Source: Profundibacter amoris
GTDB lineage: Bacteria > Pseudomonadota > Alphaproteobacteria > Rhodobacterales > Rhodobacteraceae
Reading direction: 5' to 3'
NCBI RefSeq assembly: GCF_003544895.1
Contig: NZ_CP032125.1
Location: 1,068,001-1,132,000 of the forward strand
DNA: 64,000 nt
Below are positions 25,444-34,457 of this stretch, one piece after another. The position numbers were made by a program, and so were the translations under genes. The notes under the pieces are model-generated. The model saw only the letters and a program-made list of their open reading frames with translations. It made no database searches and was not told where the DNA came from. Positions within the stretch are counted from its first letter, which is position 1. Each line of letters starts with the position of its first letter.

Positions 25444-26840
25444 ATTCCGCCGCCACCAAACTGCCCCTTGATGTGGGCGCGATCCATTTCGTCGGCATCG
25501 GCGGTATCGGCATGTCGGGCATTGCCGAGGTGCTGTTGAACCACGGCTATCAGGTGCAGGGGTCCGACCTGAAGGCCAGCAAGATCACTGACCGTCTGGC
25601 TGATCTGGGGGCAAAGATATTCGTTGGCCAAAGTGCTGAAAATCTGGAAAACGCCGAAGTGGTGGTGATTTCATCCGCCATCAAACCCGGCAACGCGGAA
25701 CTGGACGAAGCCCGCAAACGTGGGTTGCCCGTGGTGCGCCGCGCCGAAATGCTGGCCGAATTGATGCGTTTAAAATCCAATGTGGCCATCGCTGGCACCC
25801 ACGGCAAAACCACCACCACAACTATGGTCGCAACCTTGCTGGACGCTGGCGGGCTGGACCCGACGGTGATCAATGGTGGCATCATCCACGCCTATGGCAG
25901 TAACGCCCGCATGGGCGGGGGCGAATGGATGGTGGTCGAGGCGGACGAAAGCGACGGCACCTTCAACCGCCTGCCGGCCACCATCGCCGTGGTGACCAAT
26001 ATCGACCCCGAACATATGGAACACTGGGGCACCTTCGATGCCCTGCGCGAAGGCTTCCACGATTTTGTCTCGAACATTCCCTTCTACGGTTTGGCCGTTT
26101 GCTGCACCGATCACGCCGAGGTTCAGGCGCTGGTGGGCCGCATCACCGACCGGCGCGTGGTGACATACGGCTTTAACGCGCAGGCCGATGTGCGCGCGCT
26201 TAACCTGACCTACAAGGACGGCATGGCGCATTTCGACATCGCCCTGCAATCCGAAGACAGGATGATCAAGGGCTGCATCCTGCCCATGCCCGGGGATCAC
26301 AATGTTTCCAACGCCCTGGCCGCCGTTGCCGTGGCGCGGCATCTGGGGATGAAGCTGGACGAAATCCGCACCGCCCTTGAAAATTTCGGTGGCGTGAACC
26401 GCCGCTTTACCCGTGTGGGCAAGGTGAACGGCGTGACCATCATTGACGATTACGCCCACCACCCCGTTGAAATCGCCGCCGCCCTGAAGGCCGCGCGCCA
26501 ATCGACCGAAGGGCGCGTGATCGCCCTGCACCAGCCACACCGCTATTCCCGCCTGCACGATCTGTTCGACGATTTCTGCGCCTGTTTCAATGACGCCGAT
26601 ATTGTCGGCATCTCGGACGTGTTCGCCGCCGGAGAAGACCCCATCAAAGGGGCGGATCGCGACGATCTGGTCGCAGGCCTGATCCGCCACGGCCACCGCC
26701 ACGCGCTGGCGATTGAAGACGAGGACGCCATGACCGCTCTGATCAAAGAACAGGCCAAACCGGGCGATATGGTGATCTGCCTTGGCGCGGGCACAATATC
26801 CGCCTGGGCCAATGCCCTGCCGGAGCGATTGAAAGGATAA
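25440..26840 (+). CDS. murC: UDP-N-acetylmuramate--L-alanine ligase
   Basis: The 466-residue Mur ligase adds L-Ala to UDP-MurNAc. Domain 1 has [17 protein letters not shown], the ATP site is [17 protein letters not shown] near residue 115, and [10 protein letters not shown] and [12 protein letters not shown] are the MurC-typical blocks of the central and C-terminal domains. The frame is open upstream to 25353 within murG, but the ATG at 25440 overlaps the murG stop and is the family-conserved start. Confidence 0.97.
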   Translation: MNSAATKLPLDVGAIHFVGIGGIGMSGIAEVLLNHGYQVQGSDLKASKITDRLADLGAKIFVGQSAENLENAEVVVISSAIKPGNAELDEARKRGLPVVRRAEMLAELMRLKSNVAIAGTHGKTTTTTMVATLLDAGGLDPTVINGGIIHAYGSNARMGGGEWMVVEADESDGTFNRLPATIAVVTNIDPEHMEHWGTFDALREGFHDFVSNIPFYGLAVCCTDHAEVQALVGRITDRRVVTYGFNAQADVRALNLTYKDGMAHFDIALQSEDRMIKGCILPMPGDHNVSNALAAVAVARHLGMKLDEIRTALENFGGVNRRFTRVGKVNGVTIIDDYAHHPVEIAAALKAARQSTEGRVIALHQPHRYSRLHDLFDDFCACFNDADIVGISDVFAAGEDPIKGADRDDLVAGLIRHGHRHALAIEDEDAMTALIKEQAKPGDMVICLGAGTISAWANALPERLKG

Positions 26841-26843
26841 CCA

Positions 26844-28031
26844 ATGCCCGATACCCTGAAACGCCGGCTCGGACTTGGTCTGCTGACGGTCTATGGTGTC
26901 GGGATCATGGTCGGGGCCGGCATCTATGTACTGGTTGGGGCTGCGGCCGGTCAGGCGGGTATATGGGCGCCTGTTTCCTTCTTGCTGGCTGCCGTGGTTG
27001 TGGCCCCAACGGCGCTGACCTATTGCGAATTGTCGTCACGCATTCCAGAAGCAGCAGGTGAATCCGCCTATGTGGACGCCGGCATTGGCTGGCATTGGCT
27101 GGCACTGCTGGTCGGGGCCATCATTGTCATTTCCGGAACTGTCGCCGCTGCGGCGGTTCTGCGGGGCGGGGTTGGTTATCTGACCTCGATCACACCTCTG
27201 CGTTTTGACGTGGCGGTGATCGGGCTGGGCCTGCTTTTGATGCTGATTGCCATGATCGGCGCACTGGAAAGCCTGAGCTTTGCCGCCATTCTGACCATAA
27301 TCGAGGTCTCGGGCCTGCTGATCATCATCTGGGCCGGATTTACCGCCGTGCCCGTGGCCGATTGGCAAAACCCGCCGCCACCGCAATGGTCGGGAATTAT
27401 CGGGGCCTCGGTATTTGCCTTTTTCGCCTTTATCGGCTTCGAGGATCTGGTCAACATGTCCGAAGAAACCCGAAACCCTACGCGCAATATGCCCCGGGCC
27501 ATATTGATGGCGCTGGGGATCACGGCTGTTCTATATGCGCTGGTGTCTCTGGCCGCTGTCCGCGCCGTGCCGGTTGAAAGGTTAGCTCAAAGCAGCCGGC
27601 CCCTGGCGCTGGTCTGGGAGGTAGCAACGGGTCGCCCCGCCGCATTCATGGCATGGATCGCGGTCGCGGCGGCGCTGAACGGGGTGCTTGCGCAAATGGT
27701 CATGGCCAGCCGCGTGTTATTCGGGCTGGGAAAACGCACAGCATATCTGGCAGTGTTCCACCGCGCCCACCCGCGTTTTGGCACGCCGGTTCTGGCCACC
27801 GTACTGATTGGCACAACGGTTATCATTTCGGCACTTGCCCTGCCGGTGGCAAAGCTGGCCGAAATAACCTCGATGGCGCTGCTGCTGGTTTTCGCCATTG
27901 TAAACACAACTTTGATCGCCCTGAAATACCGCCAGCCGGTGGCCCCTTTCCGGGTGCCCGCGATTGTGCCGTGGTTTGGGATGCTGGCGTCTTTGGCGGC
28001 ATTTGGTGCAACGATCGGGGTCTCGCAATGA
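26844..28031 (+). CDS. APC-family amino acid permease inside the cell-wall cluster
   Basis: The 395-residue protein has about 11-12 membrane helices. TVYGVGIMVGAGIYVLVGAAAG is the helix-1 motif of APC transporters that holds the substrate backbone, and FFAFIGFEDLVNMSEETRNP is the conserved helix-6 to loop segment. The protein is on the short side for the family. The gene starts three bases after murC and overlaps the next gene (ATGA), so it is translated as part of the murC series. The substrate is unknown; an amino acid used in wall synthesis is conceivable but is not shown by the sequence. Confidence 0.88.
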   Translation: MPDTLKRRLGLGLLTVYGVGIMVGAGIYVLVGAAAGQAGIWAPVSFLLAAVVVAPTALTYCELSSRIPEAAGESAYVDAGIGWHWLALLVGAIIVISGTVAAAAVLRGGVGYLTSITPLRFDVAVIGLGLLLMLIAMIGALESLSFAAILTIIEVSGLLIIIWAGFTAVPVADWQNPPPPQWSGIIGASVFAFFAFIGFEDLVNMSEETRNPTRNMPRAILMALGITAVLYALVSLAAVRAVPVERLAQSSRPLALVWEVATGRPAAFMAWIAVAAALNGVLAQMVMASRVLFGLGKRTAYLAVFHRAHPRFGTPVLATVLIGTTVIISALALPVAKLAEITSMALLLVFAIVNTTLIALKYRQPVAPFRVPAIVPWFGMLASLAAFGATIGVSQ

Positions 28032-28279
28032 CCGCCTCGCTGACTCTCGCCGCCCTTTGGGTGATCCTGGCCGCGATCGTTGCCCTGCTGCCCATGCGCC
28101 GCCAGTTCGCGCCGGGCATTGTGCTGCTTGCCGCCGCGCCGTTTTTGCTGGTCTATCTGGGTTATCAGCATGGCGGATGGATTGTGCTGGCGGCCAGCGT
28201 AGCCATCCTGTCCATGTTCCGCCGCCCGCTGTTCTACATGGGTAAACGCCTGATCCGGCGGGTCAGGGGGGCGGAATGA
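28028..28279 (+). CDS. DUF2484 small membrane protein, copy 1
   Basis: The 83-residue protein has three predicted membrane helices (SLTLAALWVILAAIVALLP; GIVLLAAAPFLLVYLG; GWIVLAASVAILSMF) and a basic tail (RRPLFYMGKRLIRRVR). It matches DUF2484, a Rhodobacteraceae family found between murC and murB. The function is unknown. It overlaps both neighbours by four bases, so it is tightly coupled to the permease and to a second DUF2484 gene. Confidence 0.82.
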   Translation: MTASLTLAALWVILAAIVALLPMRRQFAPGIVLLAAAPFLLVYLGYQHGGWIVLAASVAILSMFRRPLFYMGKRLIRRVRGAE

Positions 28280-28536
28280 CGCTGTCCTTTGTGCTGGCCT
28301 GCCTGTGGGTGATCGCCGCCAATGTGCTGGCGATGATCCCCAGCAAGGACAACTACTGGCGCCGCGCCTATTTCCTGATCGCCATCGGCGTGCCCCTGCT
28401 GGGCTATCTGACCTATCAGAACGGCCCGGTGTGGGGGATGATCTTCCTGATCGCGGGGGCGTCAATATTGCGCTGGCCGCTGGTGTATCTGGGGCGGTGG
28501 GTAAGGCGGATGGTCAAGGGGCAGGGGGCGGAATAA
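28276..28536 (+). CDS. DUF2484 small membrane protein, copy 2
   Basis: The 86-residue protein has the same plan as copy 1: an N-terminal helix with ACLWVIAANVLAMIPSKDN, two further helices, and a basic C-terminal end (RWVRRMVKGQGAE). The shared end pattern RRPLxYxGxxxRR versus RWPLVYLGRWVRR shows the two copies are homologous. A short, basic, three-helix protein in the division cluster could be a partner of a wall enzyme; this is inference only. Confidence 0.82.
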   Translation: MTLSFVLACLWVIAANVLAMIPSKDNYWRRAYFLIAIGVPLLGYLTYQNGPVWGMIFLIAGASILRWPLVYLGRWVRRMVKGQGAE

Positions 28537-28574
28537 CCCTTGATTGAAAATGTTCGATCCGACACTGTGCGAGG

Positions 28575-29810
28575 ATGGTGAAGGTATCAGAAATAAAAGA
28601 TGGAGAGAGTCTTGAAGCATGGCTTCTGGACAGGTCCGAATACGAGACAAAGATATTTGCAATTACGATCGCCCATCGGGCAGCAATGAGGGTGCTGCCA
28701 TTGTATTGGGAATGGGTGGAAACGTCGGATGTTGCAAAAAAACGTGATTTGAAGACCTTGCCTGTTTTGCGCTGCAATCTGATTTCAGGGGTTGCGCGTG
28801 AAATGCCAACCCCTGAAATTAGGGCTGCCGCCCTCACCTCCCGCAATCCAGTTATTACCGCCATGGGCAAAACCATCGCTAGTGGAACAACATCATCCGC
28901 TGCCACTATCGGCGCCGATGCCTCTGGACGTGCTGTAACCATCGCCGCCTTTGACGACGTTCGCGCTTCCGCTAGATTTTCCGCCAAGGCCGCCAGTTGC
29001 GTCGACGTCGCTTCCCCCTTCACCTCCCGCACTGCCATCGCCACCGCCTTATGGAAACAACTTCGTAATGACTGCGATGCGCTGCAAAACAGGGACGAAT
29101 TGGTGACTACGACCCTGTGGAATGATGGTGAAAACCCGTTTCAGAAGGAATGGGATGCGGTCCGCCAATCCCTGCCTGTCGCCACCCCCGCCCGATCCGA
29201 AGAAACCACCCTCGGGGTCGTGCCGGTGGACTGGTCCTTCTGGATCAACTGGTATCAGGACGCGCTGGAGGGGCGGGAGCCGGATTGGGATATGCTGGAA
29301 GAAATCGCCCTGATACTGGATGAGGATTGGGAAAAGGGACCGGAGCATATCAACAATCAGGTGATTGCGGGGATTGTCGGGAAATACCGTTTGCTGCGTG
29401 ACGTTCAGGCATTGCGCAAGGAACTGGCCGCAGTGCGCCAAACGGCAACCGCAGCACCGATGGGGCACAACAATCCGCCAGAGGGGATCGAGGCCGAGGC
29501 GGAAGTTGTTACGCAGACAGAAATCATCTGGGATGCTCTGGAAGAGGCCGAAGAAGAGCTGTCCAAGCCAGAGCCATCGCCTTCGGTTTTGAAGCGGGTT
29601 GGCGTTGCAATACTCGGCGCATTGAAAAAAGCGTTGAAATACAGCGTAGGGCTTTTGGATATTGCATTGAAAAGTGCGGCAAAAGAAGGTGGCGCAATAT
29701 TTGGAAAATGGGGTGCCCGTGGGGTGATTGCTTGGATTGCAGTGCAAAACCCGCATCTTGTATCACTTGGCCAGCAGTTGATCGAATATGCTAATAGTTT
29801 ACGGAAATAG
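28575..29810 (+). CDS. Protein of unknown function with N-terminal LEAW/HRAAMRVLP region and GHNNPP motif
   Basis: The 411-residue protein has an N-terminal segment (SLEAWLLDRSEYETKIFAIT, HRAAMRVLPLYWEW), a Ser/Ala/Thr-rich middle that differs in composition, a segment rich in Trp and acids (WSFWINWYQDALEG; ILDEDWEKGPEHI), the short motif MGHNNPPE near residue 300, a coiled acidic helix and a Lys/Ala-rich C-terminus that may touch the membrane. I recall similar uncharacterised proteins with the same N-terminal pattern and GHNNPP from other Rhodobacteraceae, but no function is known. Its ribosome-binding site is weak. It stands in the murC-murB interval without an overlap to either side and may have its own promoter. 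Confidence 0.7.
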   Translation: MVKVSEIKDGESLEAWLLDRSEYETKIFAITIAHRAAMRVLPLYWEWVETSDVAKKRDLKTLPVLRCNLISGVAREMPTPEIRAAALTSRNPVITAMGKTIASGTTSSAATIGADASGRAVTIAAFDDVRASARFSAKAASCVDVASPFTSRTAIATALWKQLRNDCDALQNRDELVTTTLWNDGENPFQKEWDAVRQSLPVATPARSEETTLGVVPVDWSFWINWYQDALEGREPDWDMLEEIALILDEDWEKGPEHINNQVIAGIVGKYRLLRDVQALRKELAAVRQTATAAPMGHNNPPEGIEAEAEVVTQTEIIWDALEEAEEELSKPEPSPSVLKRVGVAILGALKKALKYSVGLLDIALKSAAKEGGAIFGKWGARGVIAWIAVQNPHLVSLGQQLIEYANSLRK

Positions 29811-29840
29811 GGGCGTTCCATCGAATTACCCCCGTCATTT

Positions 29841-29896
29841 TGCAAAAATGACAGCGCCCGACCTCCCCACGGAGGGCGCTTTGCGACGTGGCAACC
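29841..29896 (-). repeat. Short repeat, copy A (also a hairpin downstream of the GHNNPP gene)
   Basis: On the minus strand this copy contains AAAGCGCCCTCC, GTGGGGAGGTC and GGGCGCTGTCATTTTTGC. It is nearly the reverse complement of copy B at 29945-29988, so A and B form an inverted repeat of about 45 bases with roughly 55 bases between. Copy A itself folds (AGCGCCC/GGGCGCT plus CTCC/GGAG) and is followed by TTTG, so it may terminate the gene ending at 29810. Confidence 0.7.
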
Positions 29897-29944
29897 GGAT
29901 TTAACGCGGCAGTTACCGCATAACCGTTTCATATATGTAACCCG

Positions 29945-29988
29945 TTGCGAAAGGCGCCCTCCAGGTCGGGCGCTGCCATTTTTGCGCG
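29945..29988 (+). repeat. Short repeat, copy B
   Basis: It reads TTGCGAAAGGCGCCCTCC, AGGTCGGGCGCTGCC, ATTTTTGCGC. Compared with copy A it lacks about six bases (GTGGGG) in the centre and has a few changes. Confidence 0.7.
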
Positions 29989-30033
29989 GGGGCGGGACAC
30001 CGACATGCCGCGAACGGTATTGCCAAAGGCTGT

Positions 30034-30060
30034 GTTGCCAAAGCGCCCTCCCGTGGGGAG
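30034..30060 (+). repeat. Short repeat, copy C (partial)
   Basis: GTTGCCAAAGCGCCCTCCC followed by GTGGGGAG matches the minus-strand reading of copy A over its first half, including the central GTGGGGAG missing from copy B, and then diverges. The gap from 29811 to 30175 holds these three copies and no credible gene; a frame open through it from 29945 into murB has no conserved sequence. Confidence 0.55.
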
Positions 30061-30175
30061 TGAAGCAGAACCGTGGCCCCAGTGGGCTGATGAACGGCGC
30101 TGTCCGGGCCGCTGGCCCGTCCGCTGTGTGACAAACGGGTTTGCCTTTGGCCGAAGTTTCGCTAAACCCTGCGCC

Positions 30176-31108
30176 ATGGCTTATTCATATCCCCCCGTGC
30201 GCGGCACCCTGACCGAAAACCGTCCCCTGAATGATCTGACGTGGCTGCGGGTCGGCGGGCCGGCGGATGCGTTGTTTCAGCCTGCCGATGTGAATGATCT
30301 GGCCGGTTTTCTGCGGGCTTTGGCCCCCAAGATTGCCGTGTTCCCGATGGGGGTTGGCAGCAACCTGATTGTGCGCGATGGCGGTATTCGGGCGGTGGTG
30401 GTCCGCATGGGGCGCGGGTTCAACCGGATTGAAATCGACGGCACCCGCGTGACCGCCGGCGTGGCCGCGCTGGATGCGCATGTGGCGCGCAAGGCGGCGG
30501 AACAGGGGCTGGACCTGACCTTTCTGCGCACCATTCCCGGCGCGATTGGCGGGGCGGTGCGGATGAATGCGGGCTGTTACGGCTCTTATGTGGCGGATGT
30601 GTTTGTCAGCGCCAAGGCGGTGACGCGGGGCGGAGAGGTGGTGACGCTGACGGCGGATGATCTGGCTTTCCGCTACCGGCAAACCGATCTGCCCGAGGGC
30701 TGGGTTCTGCTCGAGGCCACCTTTGAAGCGCCGCGTGGCGATGCCGATACGCTGGCCGCCCGCATGGACGAGCAGATCGCCAAACGCGACGCCACCCAGC
30801 CGACCAAAGAGCGCAGCGCGGGATCGACGTTCCGCAATCCGGCGGGGTTCAGTTCCACGGGTCAGGCGGATGACAGTCACGATTTGAAGGCGTGGAAGGT
30901 GATTGATGACGCGGGTTTGCGCGGATTTTCCATCGGCGGGGCGCAAATGAGCGAAAAACACCCCAACTTTATGATCAACACCGGCGGGGCAACGGCGGGT
31001 GATCTGGAAAAACTGGGCGAAGAGGTGCGAAAAAGGGTTTTCAAATCAAGTGGTTTAACGCTAGAATGGGAAATTATGCGGATCGGTGAACCGGCCGCGG
31101 AAAAATAA
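30176..31108 (+). CDS. murB: UDP-N-acetylenolpyruvoylglucosamine reductase
   Basis: The 310-residue FAD enzyme reduces the enolpyruvyl group to make UDP-MurNAc. The FAD-binding block is [20 protein letters not shown], then [15 protein letters not shown]; the C-terminal AGSTFRNP and [15 protein letters not shown] belong to the short (type II) MurB pattern. The ATG at 30176 is chosen because residues conserved in MurB begin there; the frame remains open upstream through the short repeats, which is an artefact of their composition. Confidence 0.96.
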   Translation: MAYSYPPVRGTLTENRPLNDLTWLRVGGPADALFQPADVNDLAGFLRALAPKIAVFPMGVGSNLIVRDGGIRAVVVRMGRGFNRIEIDGTRVTAGVAALDAHVARKAAEQGLDLTFLRTIPGAIGGAVRMNAGCYGSYVADVFVSAKAVTRGGEVVTLTADDLAFRYRQTDLPEGWVLLEATFEAPRGDADTLAARMDEQIAKRDATQPTKERSAGSTFRNPAGFSSTGQADDSHDLKAWKVIDDAGLRGFSIGGAQMSEKHPNFMINTGGATAGDLEKLGEEVRKRVFKSSGLTLEWEIMRIGEPAAEK

Positions 31109-31163
31109 ACAATAAGGGGCCGCCAAAAAAAGGCCCCATAGGCAAATAAAGCACGAGGCGGGT

Positions 31164-32078
31164 ATGTCGAGCAGGACAACCCCGAAAGTGGCGGTACTAT
31201 TGGGCGGACCTTCGCGTGAACGCGAGGTGTCTTTGTCATCCGGGCGCGAATGCGTCACCGCACTGCGGGAAACAGGTTATGAAGTGATCGGGGTGGACGC
31301 GGGTCCGGACCTTGCCGCACGCCTGTGCGAAATTTCCCCCGATGTTGCCTTTAACGCGCTGCATGGCCGCTGGGGCGAAGACGGCTGCGTGCAGGGGCTG
31401 CTTGAGTGGCTGCAAATTCCATATACCCATTCCGGCGTGCTGGCCTCGGCTTTGGCAATGGACAAGGCGCGGGCGAAAGCGGCCTATCAATCCGTTGGCC
31501 TGCCGGTGGTGGACAGCGTGATTGCAACCACCGCAGAGGTGCAGGCGCGGCATGTAATGGTGCCGCCCTATGTGGTCAAACCGAACAATGAAGGGTCCAG
31601 CGTTGGTATTTATCTGGTGAACGAAGATGCCAACTCGCCACCCAAACTGTCGGAAAACATGCCCGATACCGTGATGGTCGAGGCCTTTGCCGCCGGTCGC
31701 GAACTGACCGTTACCGTGATGGGTGACCGCGCGCTGGCCGTGACGGATATCCTGACCGACGGCTGGTATGATTATGACGCGAAATATGTCGAGGGGGGAT
31801 CGAAACATATCCTGCCTGCCGACCTGCCGCAGGAGATCACCGATGCCTGTCTGGACTACGCCCTGCGCGCCCATAATGTGCTGGGCTGTCGTGGCGTGTC
31901 GCGCACCGATTTCCGCTGGGACGAGGTGCGCGGACTGGACGGGCTGATCCTGCTGGAAACCAATACACAGCCGGGGATGACCCCGACGTCGCTTGCGCCG
32001 GAACAGGCCGCGCTTTGTGGATATTCTTTCCCTGAATTGTGCCGCTGGATGGTCGAGGACGCCTCATGCAACCGTTAA
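31164..32078 (+). CDS. ddl: D-alanine--D-alanine ligase
   Basis: The 304-residue ATP-grasp enzyme makes D-Ala-D-Ala for the peptidoglycan stem. VAVLLGGPSREREVSLSSG is the N-terminal substrate loop, VVKPNNEGSSVGIYLV the ATP-grasp loop and LETNTQPGMTPTSL the metal and phosphate site. ftsQ begins 13 bases before its stop, so the two are coupled. Confidence 0.97.
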   Translation: MSSRTTPKVAVLLGGPSREREVSLSSGRECVTALRETGYEVIGVDAGPDLAARLCEISPDVAFNALHGRWGEDGCVQGLLEWLQIPYTHSGVLASALAMDKARAKAAYQSVGLPVVDSVIATTAEVQARHVMVPPYVVKPNNEGSSVGIYLVNEDANSPPKLSENMPDTVMVEAFAAGRELTVTVMGDRALAVTDILTDGWYDYDAKYVEGGSKHILPADLPQEITDACLDYALRAHNVLGCRGVSRTDFRWDEVRGLDGLILLETNTQPGMTPTSLAPEQAALCGYSFPELCRWMVEDASCNR

Positions 32079-32932
32079 AGAAAACACATAATGCCCGCCG
32101 TGATCCGGCCCCCAGTCGCGCCGCCTATAAGGCGCAGCGCCTGATGCTGACCCCTGGTTTTCGGCGTTTTTTGCGGGTCGGGTTGCCGGTGATTGCGATT
32201 GCGGGGGCTGTCGGGATATTCCTGTCGGATGCCGACCGCCGTGATGCGCTGGAACTGAAGGTCTCGGAAATGCGCCGCGCGATCGAGGAGCGGCCGGAGT
32301 TCATGGTGAACCTGGTGGCGATTGATGGCGCGGGTGATGCCGTGGCCGCCGATATTCGCGAAATCATTCCGGTTGAATTTCCGATCACAGCCTTTGATCT
32401 GGATCTGGAAGACCTGCGGGCCAACATCGCGCAAATGGACGCGGTGGACAGTGTCGATGTGCAGGTGCGCAGCGGTATTTTGCAGATCAATGTGACCGAA
32501 CGGGTGCCCGTATTGGTCTGGCGCACCTATGAGGGCACAATTCTTCTGGATGCAACCGGACACCGTGTGGCCCCGATCGCCTCGCGGGAAGAACGGTCTG
32601 ATCTACCGCTTGTCGCGGGGGATGGTGCAGACGTTGCGGTTGAACAAGCCCTTGAAATTATTACTGCATCCGGTCCCTTGTTGGCGCGTGTGCGCGGGAT
32701 TGAACGCATTGGCGAGCGCCGCTGGGATCTGGTGCTGGACCGTAACCAGCGGATTCTGCTGCCCGAGGACAACCCGATTGCCGCGCTGGAGCGTGTGATC
32801 GCCCTGAACAAGGCGCAGGACATGCTGGCGCGGGATTTGACAGTGATTGATATGAGGAATGGGCAACGCCCGACGATCAGGATTGCCGACAACGCCATCG
32901 AAGCGTTGCGGCAGATCCGGGCGGAAAATTGA
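32066..32932 (+). CDS. ftsQ: Cell division protein FtsQ
   Basis: The 288-residue divisome protein links FtsA/FtsZ-side and periplasmic components. It has a basic cytoplasmic tail of about 40 residues, one membrane helix (VGLPVIAIAGAVGIFLS), a POTRA domain (EERPEFMVNLVAIDGAGD ... DAVDSVDVQVRSG) and the beta domain (LLDATGHRVAP, RRWDLVLDRNQRILLP). The start at 32066 overlaps ddl; the frame opens at 32039 but inside ddl. Confidence 0.93.
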   Translation: MQPLKKTHNARRDPAPSRAAYKAQRLMLTPGFRRFLRVGLPVIAIAGAVGIFLSDADRRDALELKVSEMRRAIEERPEFMVNLVAIDGAGDAVAADIREIIPVEFPITAFDLDLEDLRANIAQMDAVDSVDVQVRSGILQINVTERVPVLVWRTYEGTILLDATGHRVAPIASREERSDLPLVAGDGADVAVEQALEIITASGPLLARVRGIERIGERRWDLVLDRNQRILLPEDNPIAALERVIALNKAQDMLARDLTVIDMRNGQRPTIRIADNAIEALRQIRAEN

Positions 32933-32945
32933 GGGAGAACGAGGC

Positions 32946-34280
32946 ATGAGCAACCAATACGAGGCCCAACGCGCGATGCGCAACATGCGCAAGGCCGCGA
33001 TGCAGCGCGGGGTGATCGCGGTGCTGGATGTGGGCACTTCGAAAATCGCCTGTCTGGTGCTGCGGTTTGACGGTACCGACAAATTTACCGGCGTGGACGA
33101 AATGGGATCAAAGGCAGGGCAGTCCGGTTTTCGGGTGATCGGTGCAGCCACGACCCGTTCGCGCGGGGTGCGTTTTGGCGAAGTCTCTGCGATGCAGGAA
33201 ACCGAACGGGCCGTCCGCACGGTCATTCAGGCGGCGCAAAAGATGGCGGATTTGCGGGTGGATCATGTGATCGCCTGTTTCTCGGGCGCGCGCCCGCGTT
33301 CATACGGGTTGGCCGGATCTATTGATTTGCAGGAAAATGTGGTCACTGAAAACGATGTATCGCATGTGCTGGCGATGTGTGATGTGCCCGATTACGGCGA
33401 TAACCGCGAGGTGCTGCATTCCCAGCCGGTAAACTTCGCGTTGGATCATCGTAGCGGGTTGATTGATCCGCGCGGGCAGATCGGCAACCGGCTGGCGACA
33501 GATATGCACATGCTGACGGTGGATGCCACGGTTGTGGCCAACCTGCTGCATTGCATCAAACGCTGTGATCTGGAAATCGCGGGGCTGGCCTCGTCTGCTT
33601 ATGTGGCCGGCATTTCCGCACTGGTCGAGGATGAACAGGAACTGGGCGCGGCCTGTATTGATATGGGCGGGGGTGCGACGGGCCTTTCGATCTTTATGAA
33701 AAAGCACATGATCTATTCGGATTCCGTGCGTCTGGGCGGCGACCATGTAACGGCGGATATTTCGCAAGGGTTGCAGGTGCCGATGGCCACGGCTGAACGG
33801 ATCAAAACCTTTTACGGCGGCGTTGTCGCCACCGGCATGGATGACCGCGACATGATCGAGGTCGGCGGTGATACCGGCGATTGGGAACATGACCGGCGCA
33901 CCGTTTCACGGGCCGAGCTGATCGGCATCATGCGCCCACGGGTCGAGGAAATTCTGGAAGAGGTACGCGCCCGTCTGGACGCGGCCGGATTTGAGCATCT
34001 GCCCAGCCAGCAAATCGTGCTGACAGGTGGCGGCAGCCAGATTCCGGGCCTTGACGGGTTGGCCACCAAAATTCTGGGCCAGCAGGTGCGCCTTGGGCGC
34101 CCAATGCGGGTTCAGGGGTTGCCGCAGGCGGCGACCGGACCGGCCTTTGCGGCCTCGGTCGGGCTGTGTTTGTTTGCGGCGCACCCGCAGGACGAATGGT
34201 GGGATTTCGATATTCCCGCAGAAAAATACCCCGCGCGGTCCTTCCGGCGGGCGGTAAAATGGTTCAAGGACAACTGGTAA
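32946..34280 (+). CDS. ftsA: Cell division protein FtsA
   Basis: The 444-residue actin-like ATPase tethers FtsZ to the membrane. Phosphate loops are VLDVGTSKIACLV (residues 27-39) and CIDMGGGATGLSIF, and the adenosine site is VLTGGGSQIPGLDGLA. The C-terminal end RRAVKWFKDNW is the amphipathic membrane-targeting helix. It starts 13 bases after ftsQ with GGGAGAACGAGG as ribosome-binding region; a longer frame from 32859 lies within ftsQ. Confidence 0.96.
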   Translation: MSNQYEAQRAMRNMRKAAMQRGVIAVLDVGTSKIACLVLRFDGTDKFTGVDEMGSKAGQSGFRVIGAATTRSRGVRFGEVSAMQETERAVRTVIQAAQKMADLRVDHVIACFSGARPRSYGLAGSIDLQENVVTENDVSHVLAMCDVPDYGDNREVLHSQPVNFALDHRSGLIDPRGQIGNRLATDMHMLTVDATVVANLLHCIKRCDLEIAGLASSAYVAGISALVEDEQELGAACIDMGGGATGLSIFMKKHMIYSDSVRLGGDHVTADISQGLQVPMATAERIKTFYGGVVATGMDDRDMIEVGGDTGDWEHDRRTVSRAELIGIMRPRVEEILEEVRARLDAAGFEHLPSQQIVLTGGGSQIPGLDGLATKILGQQVRLGRPMRVQGLPQAATGPAFAASVGLCLFAAHPQDEWWDFDIPAEKYPARSFRRAVKWFKDNW

Positions 34281-34382
34281 ACCGCAACATTTGGTGAACA
34301 TGGCGAAATCCTGCCGAAAAATAACGTGTTTACCCCATATTTTGTGGTATATTTGTGTTTTTTAGGTGACGTTTGCCGTATC

Positions 34383-34391
34383 TGTGGATAA
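34383..34391 (-). promoter_or_regulatory. Consensus DnaA box upstream of ftsZ
   Basis: TGTGGATAA on the plus strand is the complement of TTATCCACA, the strict DnaA-box consensus. It lies 67 bases before the ftsZ start, inside the 177-base ftsA-ftsZ gap. DnaA is known to regulate ftsZ in Caulobacter. A single 9-mer can occur by chance. Confidence 0.5.
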
Positions 34392-34416
34392 GATCGGTTA
34401 AGAGTAGGCAATCAAT

Positions 34417-34431
34417 AGCCCTTGAAGGGCT
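34417..34431. promoter_or_regulatory. 15-bp palindrome in the ftsZ leader
   Basis: AGCCCTT and AAGGGCT flank a central G, 27 bases before the ftsZ ATG. As RNA it can form a five-pair stem just upstream of the weak ribosome-binding site (AGGCGGA), so it might affect translation, or it could be a protein-binding site. Confidence 0.35.
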
Positions 34432-34457
34432 TGGAACGAAAACAGGCGGATAGTTAC

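Noticed and set aside
28575-30060. Prophage or insertion sequence remnant in the murC-murB interval
   Set aside because: No integrase, transposase, target duplication or attachment site is visible; only unknown protein and short repeats.
29945-30175. N-terminal extension of murB through the short repeats
   Set aside because: The extension is encoded by repeat DNA, has no similarity to MurB, and the conserved protein begins at the ATG at 30176.
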